Positions 41,989-52,743 are shown, numbered from the stretch's first letter. The stretch is 64,000 nucleotides of DNA from Sphingomonas folli (GCF_019429525.1 NZ_JAHXZL010000004.1:310001-374000), one strand, 5' to 3'. Program-made: numbers and translations. The notes: generated by a model from the letters alone, not told the origin.

Positions 41989-43824
41989 TCACGGCTGCCA
42001 GTTGGGCCGATATCCGGGATCGAGCCGGCGATCGAGGAAATAGGCCGCGCTGATGAAGGCCAGGTGGGTCAGCGCCTGGGGGAAGTTGCCGAGCGCCTCG
42101 CCGCGGCGGTCGAGCTCCTCGGCGAACAGGCCGAGGTGGTTGCCGTAGGCGATCCCCTTCTCGAGCATCAGCTGCGCCTCCTCCAGCCGCCCCGCGCGCG
42201 CGAGGCACTCGGCGTACCAGAAAGTGCAGGTGGTGAAGGCGCCCTCGCCACCCTCCAGCCCGTCGTCGTCGCGGTAGCGATAGACCAGGCCGTCGTCGCG
42301 CAGCTGCTCGCCGATCGCGTCGAGCGTCCTCAGCCACACCGGGTCGGTGGACGAGACGAAGCGCACCAGCGGCAGCATCAGCAGCGCGGCGTCGAGCGCG
42401 GTGCCGCCGCGCTCCTGGACGAAATAGCCGTGCACCGGGTGGCGGAAATTGGCCCAGACGTCCGCGACGATCGCGTCGCGCGCCTCCGCCCAGGCGACCA
42501 GCGGCGCGGGCAGCGAGCGCTTCTTGGCGAGGCGGATCGCGCGATCGAGCGCGACCCAGCACATCACGCGCGAGTGGAGGAAGTGGCGCGGCGCGCCGCG
42601 CATCTCCCAGATGCCGGCGTCGGGTTCCTGCCAGTGCGCGATCACGAAATCGACGATGCCGCGGACGTGCTGCCAGCCCGCGTGGCTCATCGCCGCGCCG
42701 TATTTGTTCGACAGGTACGTGCTGTCGAGCAGCTCGCCGAAGATATCGAGCTGGGTCTGCGCGTGCGCGGCGTTGCCGATCCGCACCGGGCGGCTGCCGG
42801 CGTGGCCGGCGAGATGGTCGAGCTCGCGCTCGTCGGCCGCCTCGGAGCCGTCGATCGCGTACATCACGCGGATCGGATGCTCCTCATCCGCCTGCATCAC
42901 GCGCTCGCCCGCCCAGCGGCGGAAATGCTCGGCCTCGTCGACGAAGCCGAGCCGCATGAAGGCGTAGACGGTGAAGGAGGCGTCGCGGATCCAGGTGGCA
43001 CGATAGTCCCAGTTGCGCCCTGCCCCGGTCGCCTCGGGCAGCGCGAAGGTCGCCGCCGCGGCGATCGAGCCGTGCCGCGCCGAGGTCAGCAGCTTGAGCG
43101 CGAGCGCCGAGCGCAGCACCTGCTCGCGCCAGCGCCCCTTGTAGCTCGCGTGGCCGAGCCAGCCGCGCCACGCCCGCGCGGTCGCCTCGACCGCGGCGTC
43201 GACCGCCTCGGCGTCGGGCGCGGCGAGCGAGTCGTCGCCGAGCACGAACCAGGCGCTGTCGCCCGCCGCCAGCGTGAAGTCGGCCGCCGCCTCGCCCCCG
43301 CCCTCGCCCTCGCCCGCGACGAGCGGCATCGAGGCGTGGAGCCGCATCGCGAGCCCGGCACCGACGAACCGCGCGGTCCGGCCCGCGGCCTCGACCCGCG
43401 GCACCTCGCGCGCGTAATCGAAGCGCGGCGCGCAGCGCGCGTCGAAGCCGACCGTCCCCTGGGTCACCGTGACACGGCGGATCACGCAGCGACCGCCCAG
43501 CGTCCCGACCGCGTCGGGGTGCGGCATCAGGTCGATCACCTCGGCGCTGCCCGCCTGCGCCATCCAGCGCGTCACCAGCACGTTGGTGTCGGGCAGGTAG
43601 AGCTGCAACCGCCGCGCGTCGGCGAGGCGGGGGGCGAGCCAGAAGCCGCCGCCTTTCCCGTCGTCGAGCAGGTCGGCGAAGATCGTGGGGCTGTCGAGCG
43701 CGGGCCAGCACAGATAGTCGATCGTGCCGTCGCGCGCGACCAGCGCCGCCGTCTCCAGGTCGCCGATGATGCCGCGGTCGCCGATCGAGCGGGGCGGCAC
43801 GCGCCGGCCGGCGCGCTCAGCCAT
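41989..43824 (-). CDS. Glycoside hydrolase family 15 (glucoamylase/trehalase-like)
   Basis: A 611-residue cytosolic enzyme releasing glucose from alpha-glucans or trehalose. N-terminal beta-sandwich begins GDRGIIGDLETAALVARDGTIDYLCWPALDSPTIFADLLDD; the (alpha/alpha)6 catalytic domain shows GRNWDYRATWIRDASFTVYAFMRLGF, IWEMRGAPRHFLHSRVMCWVALDRA and NHLGLFAEELD with the acid/base Glu residues. Length is normal for bacterial GH15. Its start overlaps the SDR gene by 8 bases; the operon order is Gfo/Idh/MocA, SDR, GH15, pointing to use of glucose from storage sugars. Confidence 0.92.
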   Translation of the reverse strand: MAERAGRRVPPRSIGDRGIIGDLETAALVARDGTIDYLCWPALDSPTIFADLLDDGKGGGFWLAPRLADARRLQLYLPDTNVLVTRWMAQAGSAEVIDLMPHPDAVGTLGGRCVIRRVTVTQGTVGFDARCAPRFDYAREVPRVEAAGRTARFVGAGLAMRLHASMPLVAGEGEGGGEAAADFTLAAGDSAWFVLGDDSLAAPDAEAVDAAVEATARAWRGWLGHASYKGRWREQVLRSALALKLLTSARHGSIAAAATFALPEATGAGRNWDYRATWIRDASFTVYAFMRLGFVDEAEHFRRWAGERVMQADEEHPIRVMYAIDGSEAADERELDHLAGHAGSRPVRIGNAAHAQTQLDIFGELLDSTYLSNKYGAAMSHAGWQHVRGIVDFVIAHWQEPDAGIWEMRGAPRHFLHSRVMCWVALDRAIRLAKKRSLPAPLVAWAEARDAIVADVWANFRHPVHGYFVQERGGTALDAALLMLPLVRFVSSTDPVWLRTLDAIGEQLRDDGLVYRYRDDDGLEGGEGAFTTCTFWYAECLARAGRLEEAQLMLEKGIAYGNHLGLFAEELDRRGEALGNFPQALTHLAFISAAYFLDRRLDPGYRPNWQP

Positions 43825-44629
43825 TGTCGCGGAACTCGGGGTAGAGCGTCATCCCGCCGTCGACGAACAACGTGGTGCCGGTGACATAGTCGGCGTCGTC
43901 GGAGGCGAGCCACACCGCCGCGCGCGCGACGTCCTCGGGCTCGCCGATCCGCCCGTAAGGGATCAGCCGCAGCAGCTTCGCCAGCGCCTCGTCGGTCTCC
44001 CACGCCTCCCTGTTGATCGGGGTGCGGATCGCGCCCGGGGCGATCGCATTGACCCGGATGCCGTCGCCGGCGACCTCCTGCGCGAGCGAGCGCGTCAGCA
44101 TCCGCACCCCGCCCTTGGCGGAGGCGTAGTTGACGTGCCCCGCCCAGGGGATCACCTCGTGGACCGAGCTCATCGCGATGATCGTTCCCGCGCTCCGTGC
44201 CGGGCGGCGGTCGCGCGGCTGCGCGCGGAAACGGCGCACCGCCTCGCGCGCGCAGAGGAAATGGCCGGTGAGGTTGACGCCGATCACCGCGTTCCACTGG
44301 TCGAGCGAGAGGTCGGCGACGGCGGCGTCCTGCTGCACCCCCGAGTTGGCGACGAGCACGTCGACGCGGCCGAAGGCGGCGGCGGCCTCGTCGAACAGGC
44401 GGATCACCTCCTCCTCGCGCGCGACGTCGGCCGCGATCGCGACGGCGCGGCCGCCCGCGGCCTCGATCCGCCCGACGAGGTCCTCCGCGGGCGCGCGCTG
44501 CGAGCGATAGTTCACCGCCACCGCCGCGCCGGCACCGGCGAGCGCCTCGGCGACCGCGAGTCCGATCCCCGAGCTCGCCCCGGTGACGATCGCGCTATGG
44601 CCGGCGAGCGGCCGTGCGGGGTCGGTCAT
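43817..44629 (-). CDS. SDR oxidoreductase, glucose 1-dehydrogenase-like
   Basis: A 270-residue short-chain dehydrogenase. Cofactor site IVTGASSGIGLAVAEAL, NAG-like VANSGVQQDAAV, catalytic Ser in MSSVHEVIPWAGHVNYASAKGGVRML with Tyr/Lys, and the PG motif APGAIRTPINREAW; VTGTTLFVDGGMTLYPEF closes it. The last two segments resemble bacterial glucose 1-dehydrogenases. Coupling with GH15 (8-base overlap) makes oxidation of released glucose to gluconolactone plausible. Confidence 0.88.
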   Translation of the reverse strand: MTDPARPLAGHSAIVTGASSGIGLAVAEALAGAGAAVAVNYRSQRAPAEDLVGRIEAAGGRAVAIAADVAREEEVIRLFDEAAAAFGRVDVLVANSGVQQDAAVADLSLDQWNAVIGVNLTGHFLCAREAVRRFRAQPRDRRPARSAGTIIAMSSVHEVIPWAGHVNYASAKGGVRMLTRSLAQEVAGDGIRVNAIAPGAIRTPINREAWETDEALAKLLRLIPYGRIGEPEDVARAAVWLASDDADYVTGTTLFVDGGMTLYPEFRDNG

Positions 44630-44636
44630 CGCCGCC

Positions 44637-45770
44637 TCAGTCGCGCGTCGGGGAGGAGGCGTTGACCGGCTCGGGCGCCGACACCGCGCGCAGCGTCTGC
44701 AGCTGCGACTCCGGGTCGATCCGGCGTGTCCGCTGCATCACCTTCACCGGTTCGGCCTTGCCGCTGCGCATCGCCGCGACCACCGCCTCGATCACCGCGA
44801 GGTCGGCGAGCCCCTCCTCGCCGTCGGGCTCGGGGTCGCGGCCCTCGAGGATGCAGTCGGAGAAATAGCGCAGCTCGCCGCCGAACTGGTCGGTCGCGGC
44901 GAAGGTCTCGTGCGAGTCCTTGCCGCCGACGCTGCGGAACTGCTCCAGCCCCTGGCCGAAGCCATAGGCGGGATTCATCTCGATCGAACCCTTGGTACCG
45001 ACGATGATGAGGCTGTCGACCGCGTCGGCGGCGTAGCTGACCGTGAACTGCGCCAGCTTGCCGCCGGGCAGCCGCAGCGTCGCGGCGACGGTGTCGTCGA
45101 GGTCGCCCAGCCCGGCGGACGGGTGGCGCACGCCGACGGCGGACACCACCTCGACCGGCTCGGCCCCGAACAGATAGCGGATCGCGTTGATCGGATAGGC
45201 ACCCATGTCGAACAGCGGGCCCGCCTCGATGCCGTGATGCGCGCGGTGGTTGGCGGGATCGAGCGGCTGCGCGAACAGCGAGGTGAAGGCGATCGGCTCA
45301 CCGATCTCGCCCGCGCGGATGCGGCGGATCGCGTCGAGCGTGGCGGGCTCGAAGTGGAGGCGATAGGCCGTCATCAGCTTCGCCTTGCCGCGCTTGGCCG
45401 CGTCGGCGATCCGCTGGGCCTGCTCGCTCGATACCTCGAGCGGCTTCTCGCACAGCACGTGGATGCCGGCCTCGAGCGCTGGCACCGCGAACTCGGCGTG
45501 GCGCCAGTTGGGGGTGGCCAGATAGATCGCGTCGATCGCGCCGGTACCGAGCAGCGCCGCGAAATTCTCATAGCCGTAGAGGTGCTTGACACCATAAGCC
45601 TTGCCGAGCTTGGTGAGCTTGACCGGATCGCCCGAGACCAGCGCGGTGATCTCCGAGTTGCCGGTGTGCTTGACCCCGGGCATCAGCGCCTCCTGCGCGA
45701 TATCCCCCAGACCGACGACGGCGTAGCGCACCTTGCGCCCGCCGAGCCCCAGTGCCGACGCGATGCTCAT
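44637..45770 (-). CDS. Gfo/Idh/MocA family NAD(P)-dependent sugar oxidoreductase
   Basis: A 377-residue enzyme. The Rossmann start VRYAVVGLGDIAQEALMPGV and the EKP catalytic motif LCEKPLEV (about residues 112-119) are clear; the C-terminal alpha/beta domain has DMGAYPINAIRYLFGAEP and GGELRYFSDCILEGRDP. It resembles glucose-fructose oxidoreductase-type members without the long signal peptide. ATG 45770 has GGAGACAGG upstream. First gene of the sugar operon; 7 bases before the SDR. Confidence 0.9.
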   Translation of the reverse strand: MSIASALGLGGRKVRYAVVGLGDIAQEALMPGVKHTGNSEITALVSGDPVKLTKLGKAYGVKHLYGYENFAALLGTGAIDAIYLATPNWRHAEFAVPALEAGIHVLCEKPLEVSSEQAQRIADAAKRGKAKLMTAYRLHFEPATLDAIRRIRAGEIGEPIAFTSLFAQPLDPANHRAHHGIEAGPLFDMGAYPINAIRYLFGAEPVEVVSAVGVRHPSAGLGDLDDTVAATLRLPGGKLAQFTVSYAADAVDSLIIVGTKGSIEMNPAYGFGQGLEQFRSVGGKDSHETFAATDQFGGELRYFSDCILEGRDPEPDGEEGLADLAVIEAVVAAMRSGKAEPVKVMQRTRRIDPESQLQTLRAVSAPEPVNASSPTRD

Positions 45771-45999
45771 GCCTGTCTCCGCTGCTTCCGTTCGAGGAAG
45801 GCCGCAACCGCGCGGGAGGGCGGGTTGGTTCCGTCCCTGGAGGGAGGACTTCCGGGGAGAGAACGGGGGCGGCGTACCGCAGCGGCGCCGCGTCGCTCGG
45901 GTGCCGACGTCGCGATCACCGCTTGCGGCGCCCACCCGTCACCATCCGATCGCCCGTCATCCTCGCCGGCGCGGGGAACACGGGGGACGTGACGCGGAT

Positions 46000-46024
46000 C
46001 CTGCCGCCCCTCGCGGGAGGCAGG
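46000..46024 (-). terminator. Hairpin downstream of the UDG-family gene
   Basis: An imperfect stem with outer arms CCTGCC / GGCAGG 8 bases beyond the 46032 stop; no T run. The rest of the 261-base gap to the Gfo/Idh gene shows nothing else. Confidence 0.35.
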
Positions 46025-46031
46025 CGGTGAC

Positions 46032-46604
46032 CTACCCCAACGCCCCCGCCACCGCCGCGCGGAGCGCCGGCAGCACCTCGGCCTCGAACCACGGGTTGCG
46101 CCGCATCCACGACTGCGAGCGCCAGGACGGGTGCGGCAGCGGGAACAGCGCGGGCAGGTGCGCGCGATAGGCCGCGACGCGCGGCGTCAGTGCGCCCGCG
46201 CCCAGCACGTGCGCCTGCGCGTACCCGCCGACCAGCAGCGTCAGCCGCACCTCGGGCATCGCCGCCAGCAGCGACTCACGCCACCGCGCCGCGCAGCCGC
46301 GCGGCGGCGCGCGGTCGCCCCCGGCGCCCCGGCCGGGGTAGCAGAAGGCCATCGGCAGCGTCGCCACGCGGCGGGCGTCGTAGAAGGTCGCCGCGTCGAT
46401 CCCCATCCACGCGCGCAGCCGGTCGCCCGAGGCGTCGTCGAACGGGCGGCCGCTGGCGTGGACCTTGCTGCCCGGTGCCTGGCTCGCGATCAGCAGCCGC
46501 GCGTGGGGCGAGACCTGGATCACCGGCCGCGCGCCGAGCGGCAGCTCCGCCGCGCAGGCGGTGCAGGCGCGCACCCGCGCCACGAGCTGGTCGAACGTCT
46601 CCAC
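46032..46604 (-). CDS. Uracil-DNA glycosylase superfamily protein
   Basis: A 190-residue protein of the UDG fold. Recognised by ACTACAAELPLGARPVIQVSP, ASQAPGSKVHASGRPFDDASGDRLRAWMG and the C-terminal HPSWRSQSWMRRNPWFEAEVLP. Family 4 UDGs carry four Fe-S cysteines; here the N-terminal CTAC pair is present but the second pair is not at the usual places, so it may be an atypical member. GTG start at 46604 was chosen for GGAG 4 bases upstream; an in-frame start at 46676 is possible. Divergent from the sulfite-oxidase-like gene. Confidence 0.8.
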   Translation of the reverse strand: METFDQLVARVRACTACAAELPLGARPVIQVSPHARLLIASQAPGSKVHASGRPFDDASGDRLRAWMGIDAATFYDARRVATLPMAFCYPGRGAGGDRAPPRGCAARWRESLLAAMPEVRLTLLVGGYAQAHVLGAGALTPRVAAYRAHLPALFPLPHPSWRSQSWMRRNPWFEAEVLPALRAAVAGALG

Positions 46605-46699
46605 CGTCTCCGAGGTAGGGTTCGCGCACCGCGGCGCAAGACAGCGGGGCTTGGCCGCGACCGCCGCGCGCGCCATCTTGCGCGGAGGAGTCGCGCGCG

Positions 46700-47347
46700 A
46701 TGGATGACCTACCCCCCGACAGCAAGCTCACCCGCTCGAAGCGGCGCTGGGCCGAGGAGCACAAATTCGCCGACGCTACCCCACCCACCGGTCGCGAGCG
46801 GCTGCCGCCCGGCCAGCACCTCGTCACCGGCTGGCCGGTGCTCGACCTGGGCGAGACGCCGGACATCGGCACCGAGCGCTGGCGGCTGGAGATCGGCGGC
46901 CTGGTCGAGCGGCCGGTCGCGCTCGACTGGGCCGGCTTCACCGCTTTGCCCCAGACCCGCTCGCGCTCGGACATCCACTGCGTCACCACCTGGTCGCGCT
47001 ACGACAACGACTGGACCGGGGTGCGCGCGCGCGACCTGCTCGACCTGGTCACGCCCCTCCCCGAGGCGCGGGCAGTGATGCTGCACGGCTATGACGGTTA
47101 CACCACCAACGTGCCGCTCGCGGACGTCGCCGCGGCGGACTCGCTGGTGGCGCATGCCTGGCAGGGGAGCCCGCTGTCGCGCGAGCATGGTGGACCCGCG
47201 CGGCTGATCATCCCGCACCTGTATTTCTGGAAGAGCGCCAAGTGGATCCGGCGAATCGAGCTGCTCGGCCGCGACGCGCCGGGCTTCTGGGAGGTCAACG
47301 GCTATCACATGCGCGGCGACCCGTGGCGGGCGGAACGCTACGGATGA
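46700..47347 (+). CDS. Sulfite-oxidase-like molybdopterin oxidoreductase
   Basis: A 215-residue protein of the SUOX/MsrP molybdopterin fold. The Mo-ligand cysteine is in SDIHCVTTWSRYDNDWTGVRA; VMLHGYDGYTTNVPL, GGPARLIIPHLYFWKSAKWIRRIELL and FWEVNGYHMRGDPW match the fold. No TAT or Sec signal is visible, so it is probably cytoplasmic, unlike MsrP. No heme subunit is adjacent. Substrate unknown. Confidence 0.9.
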   Translation: MDDLPPDSKLTRSKRRWAEEHKFADATPPTGRERLPPGQHLVTGWPVLDLGETPDIGTERWRLEIGGLVERPVALDWAGFTALPQTRSRSDIHCVTTWSRYDNDWTGVRARDLLDLVTPLPEARAVMLHGYDGYTTNVPLADVAAADSLVAHAWQGSPLSREHGGPARLIIPHLYFWKSAKWIRRIELLGRDAPGFWEVNGYHMRGDPWRAERYG

Positions 47348-47361
47348 TGGCGGCGGGAAGC

Positions 47362-47438
<77 letters not shown>

Positions 47439-47474
47439 CGGTCGGCTGCGACTAGCAGGGTGCGCGGCGTCGCG

Positions 47475-47861
47475 CTACCCGCTTTTCGCGGGGCGGCGCG
47501 CGATCGTCACCGGCTGGAACGGCGCCAGGCCGCAGCTCGCGCCGCGCATCCCGCCGGTCGTGTAGAGCACGGTGATGATGTCCTGCGCGCACAATTGCCC
47601 GATCGACGTGGCGTAGCCGAAGCGCCGCTCGAAGCCGAGCCCGGGGCAGGCCTGGGGCAGCGTCACCCGGTAATAGCGGTCGCCGACGGTATGGAAGTCG
47701 ATCACGCGGTCGCTGCGCACCAGGCTCTCGCGCAGCGCGCTGATCGGCACGCAGGTGCGCGGCGCGCCCGCGGGTACCGCCTCGGGCACCGCCGGCCCGC
47801 GGTCGCGCGCCAGCGCCGCGCCGGACAGCATCAACACCGTCATCGCCAAGCCCAAGCGCAT
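47475..47861 (-). CDS. Small exported protein with four cysteines (paralogue of the 17272-17664 protein)
   Basis: A 128-residue protein of unknown function. Signal peptide 1-18 (SGAALA). The mature part carries RTCVPISALRES, DRYYRVTLPQACPGLGFERRFGYATS, GQLCAQDIITVLY and ASCGLAPFQPV. The spacing of the four Cys and the YRV, LC.DI and SC.L..F.P points line up with the 17272-17664 protein. It follows nth on the same strand by 10 bases. Confidence 0.75.
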   Translation of the reverse strand: MRLGLAMTVLMLSGAALARDRGPAVPEAVPAGAPRTCVPISALRESLVRSDRVIDFHTVGDRYYRVTLPQACPGLGFERRFGYATSIGQLCAQDIITVLYTTGGMRGASCGLAPFQPVTIARRPAKSG

Positions 47862-47871
47862 CGCCGCCTCC

Positions 47872-48537
47872 TCAGCCCGCGCGCGCCGCGGCCCGGTCGG
47901 GCGGCGGCGGCGTCTTCGGCGTGAACGCGCAGAGGTCGTGCTCGATGCAGCGCCAGCACTCGGGGCGACGCGCCTTGCAGACGTAGCGGCCGTGCAGGAT
48001 CAGCCAATGGTGCGCGTGCACCCGGAACGGCGCGGGAGTCACCGCGTCGAGCCGCTTCTCCACCGCGAGCACGGTCCTGCCGCGCGCCAGCCCGGTGCGG
48101 TTGCCGACGCGGAAGATGTGCGTGTCGACCGCGAAGGTCTCCTCGCCGAAGGCGACGTTGAGCACGACGTTGGCGGTCTTGCGCCCGACCCCGGGCAGCG
48201 CCTCCAGCGCGGCGCGGTCGCGCGGCACCTGCCCGCCGTGCCGCTCGATCAGCGCCTGGCTCAGCGCGATGACGTTCTTGGCCTTGGTGTTGAACAGCCC
48301 GATCGTGCGGATATGCCGCTTGAGCCCGTCCTCGCCGAGCGCGACCATCGCCGCGGGGGTGTCGACCTCGGCGAACAGCGCGCGCGTGGCGCGGTTGACC
48401 CCGGCGTCGGTCGCCTGGGCGGAGAGCACCACCGCGACCAGCAGAGTGTAGACGTTGACCGACTCGAGCTCGGTCTCGGGATGCGGGTTGTCCTCGGCCA
48501 GCCGCCGGTAGAATTCGGCGACCTCGCGCCGGGTCAC
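47872..48537 (-). CDS. nth: Endonuclease III
   Basis: A 221-residue bifunctional DNA glycosylase/AP lyase that removes oxidised pyrimidines. The helix-hairpin-helix LPGVGRKTANVVL holds the catalytic Lys, VDTHIFRVGNRTG the catalytic Asp, and the Fe4S4 loop is Cys-X6-Cys-X2-Cys-X5-Cys (CKARRPECWRCIEHDLC). The GTG start overlaps the dapB stop as GTGA. Complete and normal in length. Confidence 0.96.
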   Translation of the reverse strand: MTRREVAEFYRRLAEDNPHPETELESVNVYTLLVAVVLSAQATDAGVNRATRALFAEVDTPAAMVALGEDGLKRHIRTIGLFNTKAKNVIALSQALIERHGGQVPRDRAALEALPGVGRKTANVVLNVAFGEETFAVDTHIFRVGNRTGLARGRTVLAVEKRLDAVTPAPFRVHAHHWLILHGRYVCKARRPECWRCIEHDLCAFTPKTPPPPDRAAARAG

Positions 48538-49262
48538 AGCCCGAGCACCTCCGCCATGGCGTAGCGCCCCGGCGCGCGGCCGGCGAGCCACAGCGCCGCC
48601 TTCACCGCGCCGCGCGCGAAGATGCTGCGGTCCTCGCCGCGATGGCCGAGCTCGACCCGCTCGCCCTCGCCCGCGAAGACGACCGAATGGTCCCCCACCA
48701 CCGAGCCGCCGCGCAGCGAGGCGAAGCCGATCGTCCCCTCGGTGCGCGCGCCGACCAGCCCGGCGCGGCTGTCGACCCGCACCTCGGCGAGCCGGGTCGC
48801 GCGCCCCGCCGCGGCGGCCTCGCCGAGCAGCAGCGCGGTGCCCGAGGGCGCGTCGACCTTGTGGCGGTGGTGCATCTCGACGATCTCGATGTCCCAGTCG
48901 GCGCCGAGCCGCGCCGCCGCCTCGCGCACGAGCGTCTGCAGCAGCGTGACGCCGAGCGAGGTGTTGCCGGTCTGGAGCACCGGGATCACCGCGGCCGCCT
49001 GCTCGATCAGCGCGTGATGGGTGGCGCTCAACCCGGTGGTGCCGATCACGATCGGGGTGCGCGCCGCGACCGCCGCGGCGAGATGCGGCTCGAGCGCGGC
49101 GGGGGTGGAGAAATCGACCAGCACGTCGGCGGCCTGGGCGAGCGGCAGCGGGTCACCGCCGGCATCGACCCCGCCCGCGACGGTGCAGCCCTCCTCCTCC
49201 GCGATCGTCGCGATCGCGCGCCCCATGCGACCGTTGCTGCCGTAGATGCCGATGGCGGTCAT
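48534..49262 (-). CDS. dapB: 4-hydroxy-tetrahydrodipicolinate reductase
   Basis: A 242-residue enzyme of the lysine/diaminopimelate pathway. NAD(P) site IGIYGSNGRMGRAI, GTTGLSATHHALI, and the substrate site EMHHRHKVDAPSGTALLLGE are present; FASLRGGSVVGDHSVVFAG completes the pattern. Overlaps nth by 4 bases. Confidence 0.96.
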   Translation of the reverse strand: MTAIGIYGSNGRMGRAIATIAEEEGCTVAGGVDAGGDPLPLAQAADVLVDFSTPAALEPHLAAAVAARTPIVIGTTGLSATHHALIEQAAAVIPVLQTGNTSLGVTLLQTLVREAAARLGADWDIEIVEMHHRHKVDAPSGTALLLGEAAAAGRATRLAEVRVDSRAGLVGARTEGTIGFASLRGGSVVGDHSVVFAGEGERVELGHRGEDRSIFARGAVKAALWLAGRAPGRYAMAEVLGL

Positions 49263-49444
49263 GTCGCGTCACTCGTTCGGAGAGAGGGGTGAGCCCCGAC
49301 GCGCCTTGCCACGCGGGACGCGGGAAAGACAGTCGCGCGATGCTCGGCATGGGACGGTCAGGTCGCCGGGCCGAGGCCGCACCCGGGCGACCGAGCGCCC
49401 GCCGCGCGCGGGCGGGTCCGAGGTGCATGTTCTATCGGGAGAGT

Positions 49445-49770
49445 GGGAGGCTTCTGTTGCCCGGTGCCTCCCGTACCGCTGGATTCCCCTTCTGTTGCCC
49501 GGTGGGGTCCGACCGCGCTTTTTTGGTGTAACGTCAGGCCGTTAGGCCCTCAATTACGCCGCAATCGCGAGTGCTTCGTTGTCGTTGGCACTTGTGTGAT
49601 GGGCCGTCGCGGTGGTCCCATTCCGAGCGAAAACAGCGCTTTTCAACACACGTCGATCCTGGTTCGGCCCCGTCAGCGCGGCTGCGCGCAGCCGCGGTGG
49701 TGGAGCCGCCGGGTACTGCCCCCGGGTCCGCTGCGCCTATTGTACGCCGCAGTTTATCGCCATAGCCGGG
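49445..49770 (-). ncRNA. ssrA: Transfer-messenger RNA, circularly permuted two-piece alphaproteobacterial type
   Basis: Read on the minus strand, the acceptor piece comes first: a T-arm-like CCGGGGGCAGTACCCGG and the end CGGCTCCACCA (CCA at plus 49698-49700). A 26-base spacer containing GCGGCTGCGCGCAGCCGC follows, and then the coding piece from 49671, GGGGCCGAACCAGGATCGAC, which resembles the 5' end of E. coli tmRNA. GGGGCCG pairs with CGGCTCC as the acceptor stem. The tag frame runs 49589 to 49554 and encodes ANDNEALAIAA then TAA. The piece ends in a hairpin at 49445-49472. The outer ends are approximate. It rescues stalled ribosomes together with SmpB. Confidence 0.93.
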
Positions 49771-49831
49771 TGAAACCCGACGCGAGTCATATAGGCGGGC
49801 GCGCGGCGCGGGAAAAGCCCCGCGCGGCCAT

Positions 49832-49860
49832 TTGCCCGCCACAATATCCCTGTATATACT
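49832..49860 (+). promoter_or_regulatory. Candidate sigma-70 promoter of the Rrf2 gene, leaderless
   Basis: TTGCCC (49832-49837), a 17-base spacer and TATACT (49855-49860). Only 5 bases separate the -10 from the ATG at 49866, so transcription would start at or next to the start codon; no Shine-Dalgarno is present. Confidence 0.6.
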
Positions 49861-49865
49861 GCGTT

Positions 49866-50297
49866 ATGCTCACCCAGCGGTCCCGTTACGCCCTTCGCTC
49901 CATGCTGTTCCTGGCGGGCGCGCCGGCCGGGTCGCCGCCGATCCCGATGACTCGGATCGCCGCCGAGGCCAATGTCCCGCGCAAGTTCCTCGAGCTGATC
50001 CTCGCCGACCTGCGCGACGCCGGCCTGCTCCACAGCCATCGCGGCAAGATGGGGGGCTATGTGCTGTCGCGGCCGGCGCACCTGATCTCGCTCGGCGAGG
50101 TGATCCGCGTGATCGAGGGGCCGCTCGCGCTGGTGCCGTGCGTCAGCCGGACCGCGTACCGCTCGTGCAAGGACTGCAAGAGCGAGGCCGAGTGCGCCAT
50201 CCGCCACGCGATGATGCGCGTGCGCGACGAGACCGCGCGCATCCTCGACGGGACCAGCCTGGCCGACGCGACCGCGAACCAGCTCGTCGCGGCCTGA
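49866..50297 (+). CDS. Rrf2 family transcriptional regulator
   Basis: A 143-residue winged-helix regulator: MLTQRSRYALRSMLFLAG, MTRIAAEANVPRKFLELILADLRDAGLLHSHRGKMGGYVLSRP is the DNA-binding part. Three cysteines in SCKDCKSEAEC, plus one in VPCVSRT, are the likely Fe-S ligands, as in IscR, RirA and NsrR. It probably senses iron-sulfur status, NO or iron. No isc/suf genes are adjacent. Divergent from ssrA. Confidence 0.92.
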   Translation: MLTQRSRYALRSMLFLAGAPAGSPPIPMTRIAAEANVPRKFLELILADLRDAGLLHSHRGKMGGYVLSRPAHLISLGEVIRVIEGPLALVPCVSRTAYRSCKDCKSEAECAIRHAMMRVRDETARILDGTSLADATANQLVAA

Positions 50298-50389
50298 GGC
50301 GAGGCGGCGCGCGTTGATTGACACGGTACACACGAGCTTGGCCGATCTCGGTTCCGCCTCGGCCCTCCGTCAATACACTGCCTCATGTT

Positions 50390-50485
50390 CGTCATCCCCA
50401 CAAACGCGGGGATCCGGACACGCCGACGTCTCTCCTCTCGCCGCAGCGTCAGCGCGTCCGGGTTCCCGCCTGCGCGGGAATGACG
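50390..50485. repeat. Bipartite inverted repeat, family B
   Basis: Left arm about 50390-50415 (CGTCATCCCCAC...GGGGATCC) and right arm about 50458-50485 (GGGTTCCCGCC...GGGAATGACG) are inverted; same type as 2498-2595. It fills most of the 271-base gap between the Rrf2 gene and ligA; nothing else is seen. Confidence 0.72.
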
Positions 50486-50535
50486 AAGTCAGTGCGACGC
50501 GGCGGTGATGACGGGGCCACTCGCCGTCCCACTAG

Positions 50536-52710
<2,175 letters not shown>

Positions 52711-52743
52711 GGAGGTCAGGGCGCGGGCGCGGCACACCGCTGC

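Noticed and set aside
45771..46031. Short open frames in the gap between the sugar operon and the UDG gene
   Set aside because: They lack ribosome sites and typical codon bias; the gap shows only a hairpin.
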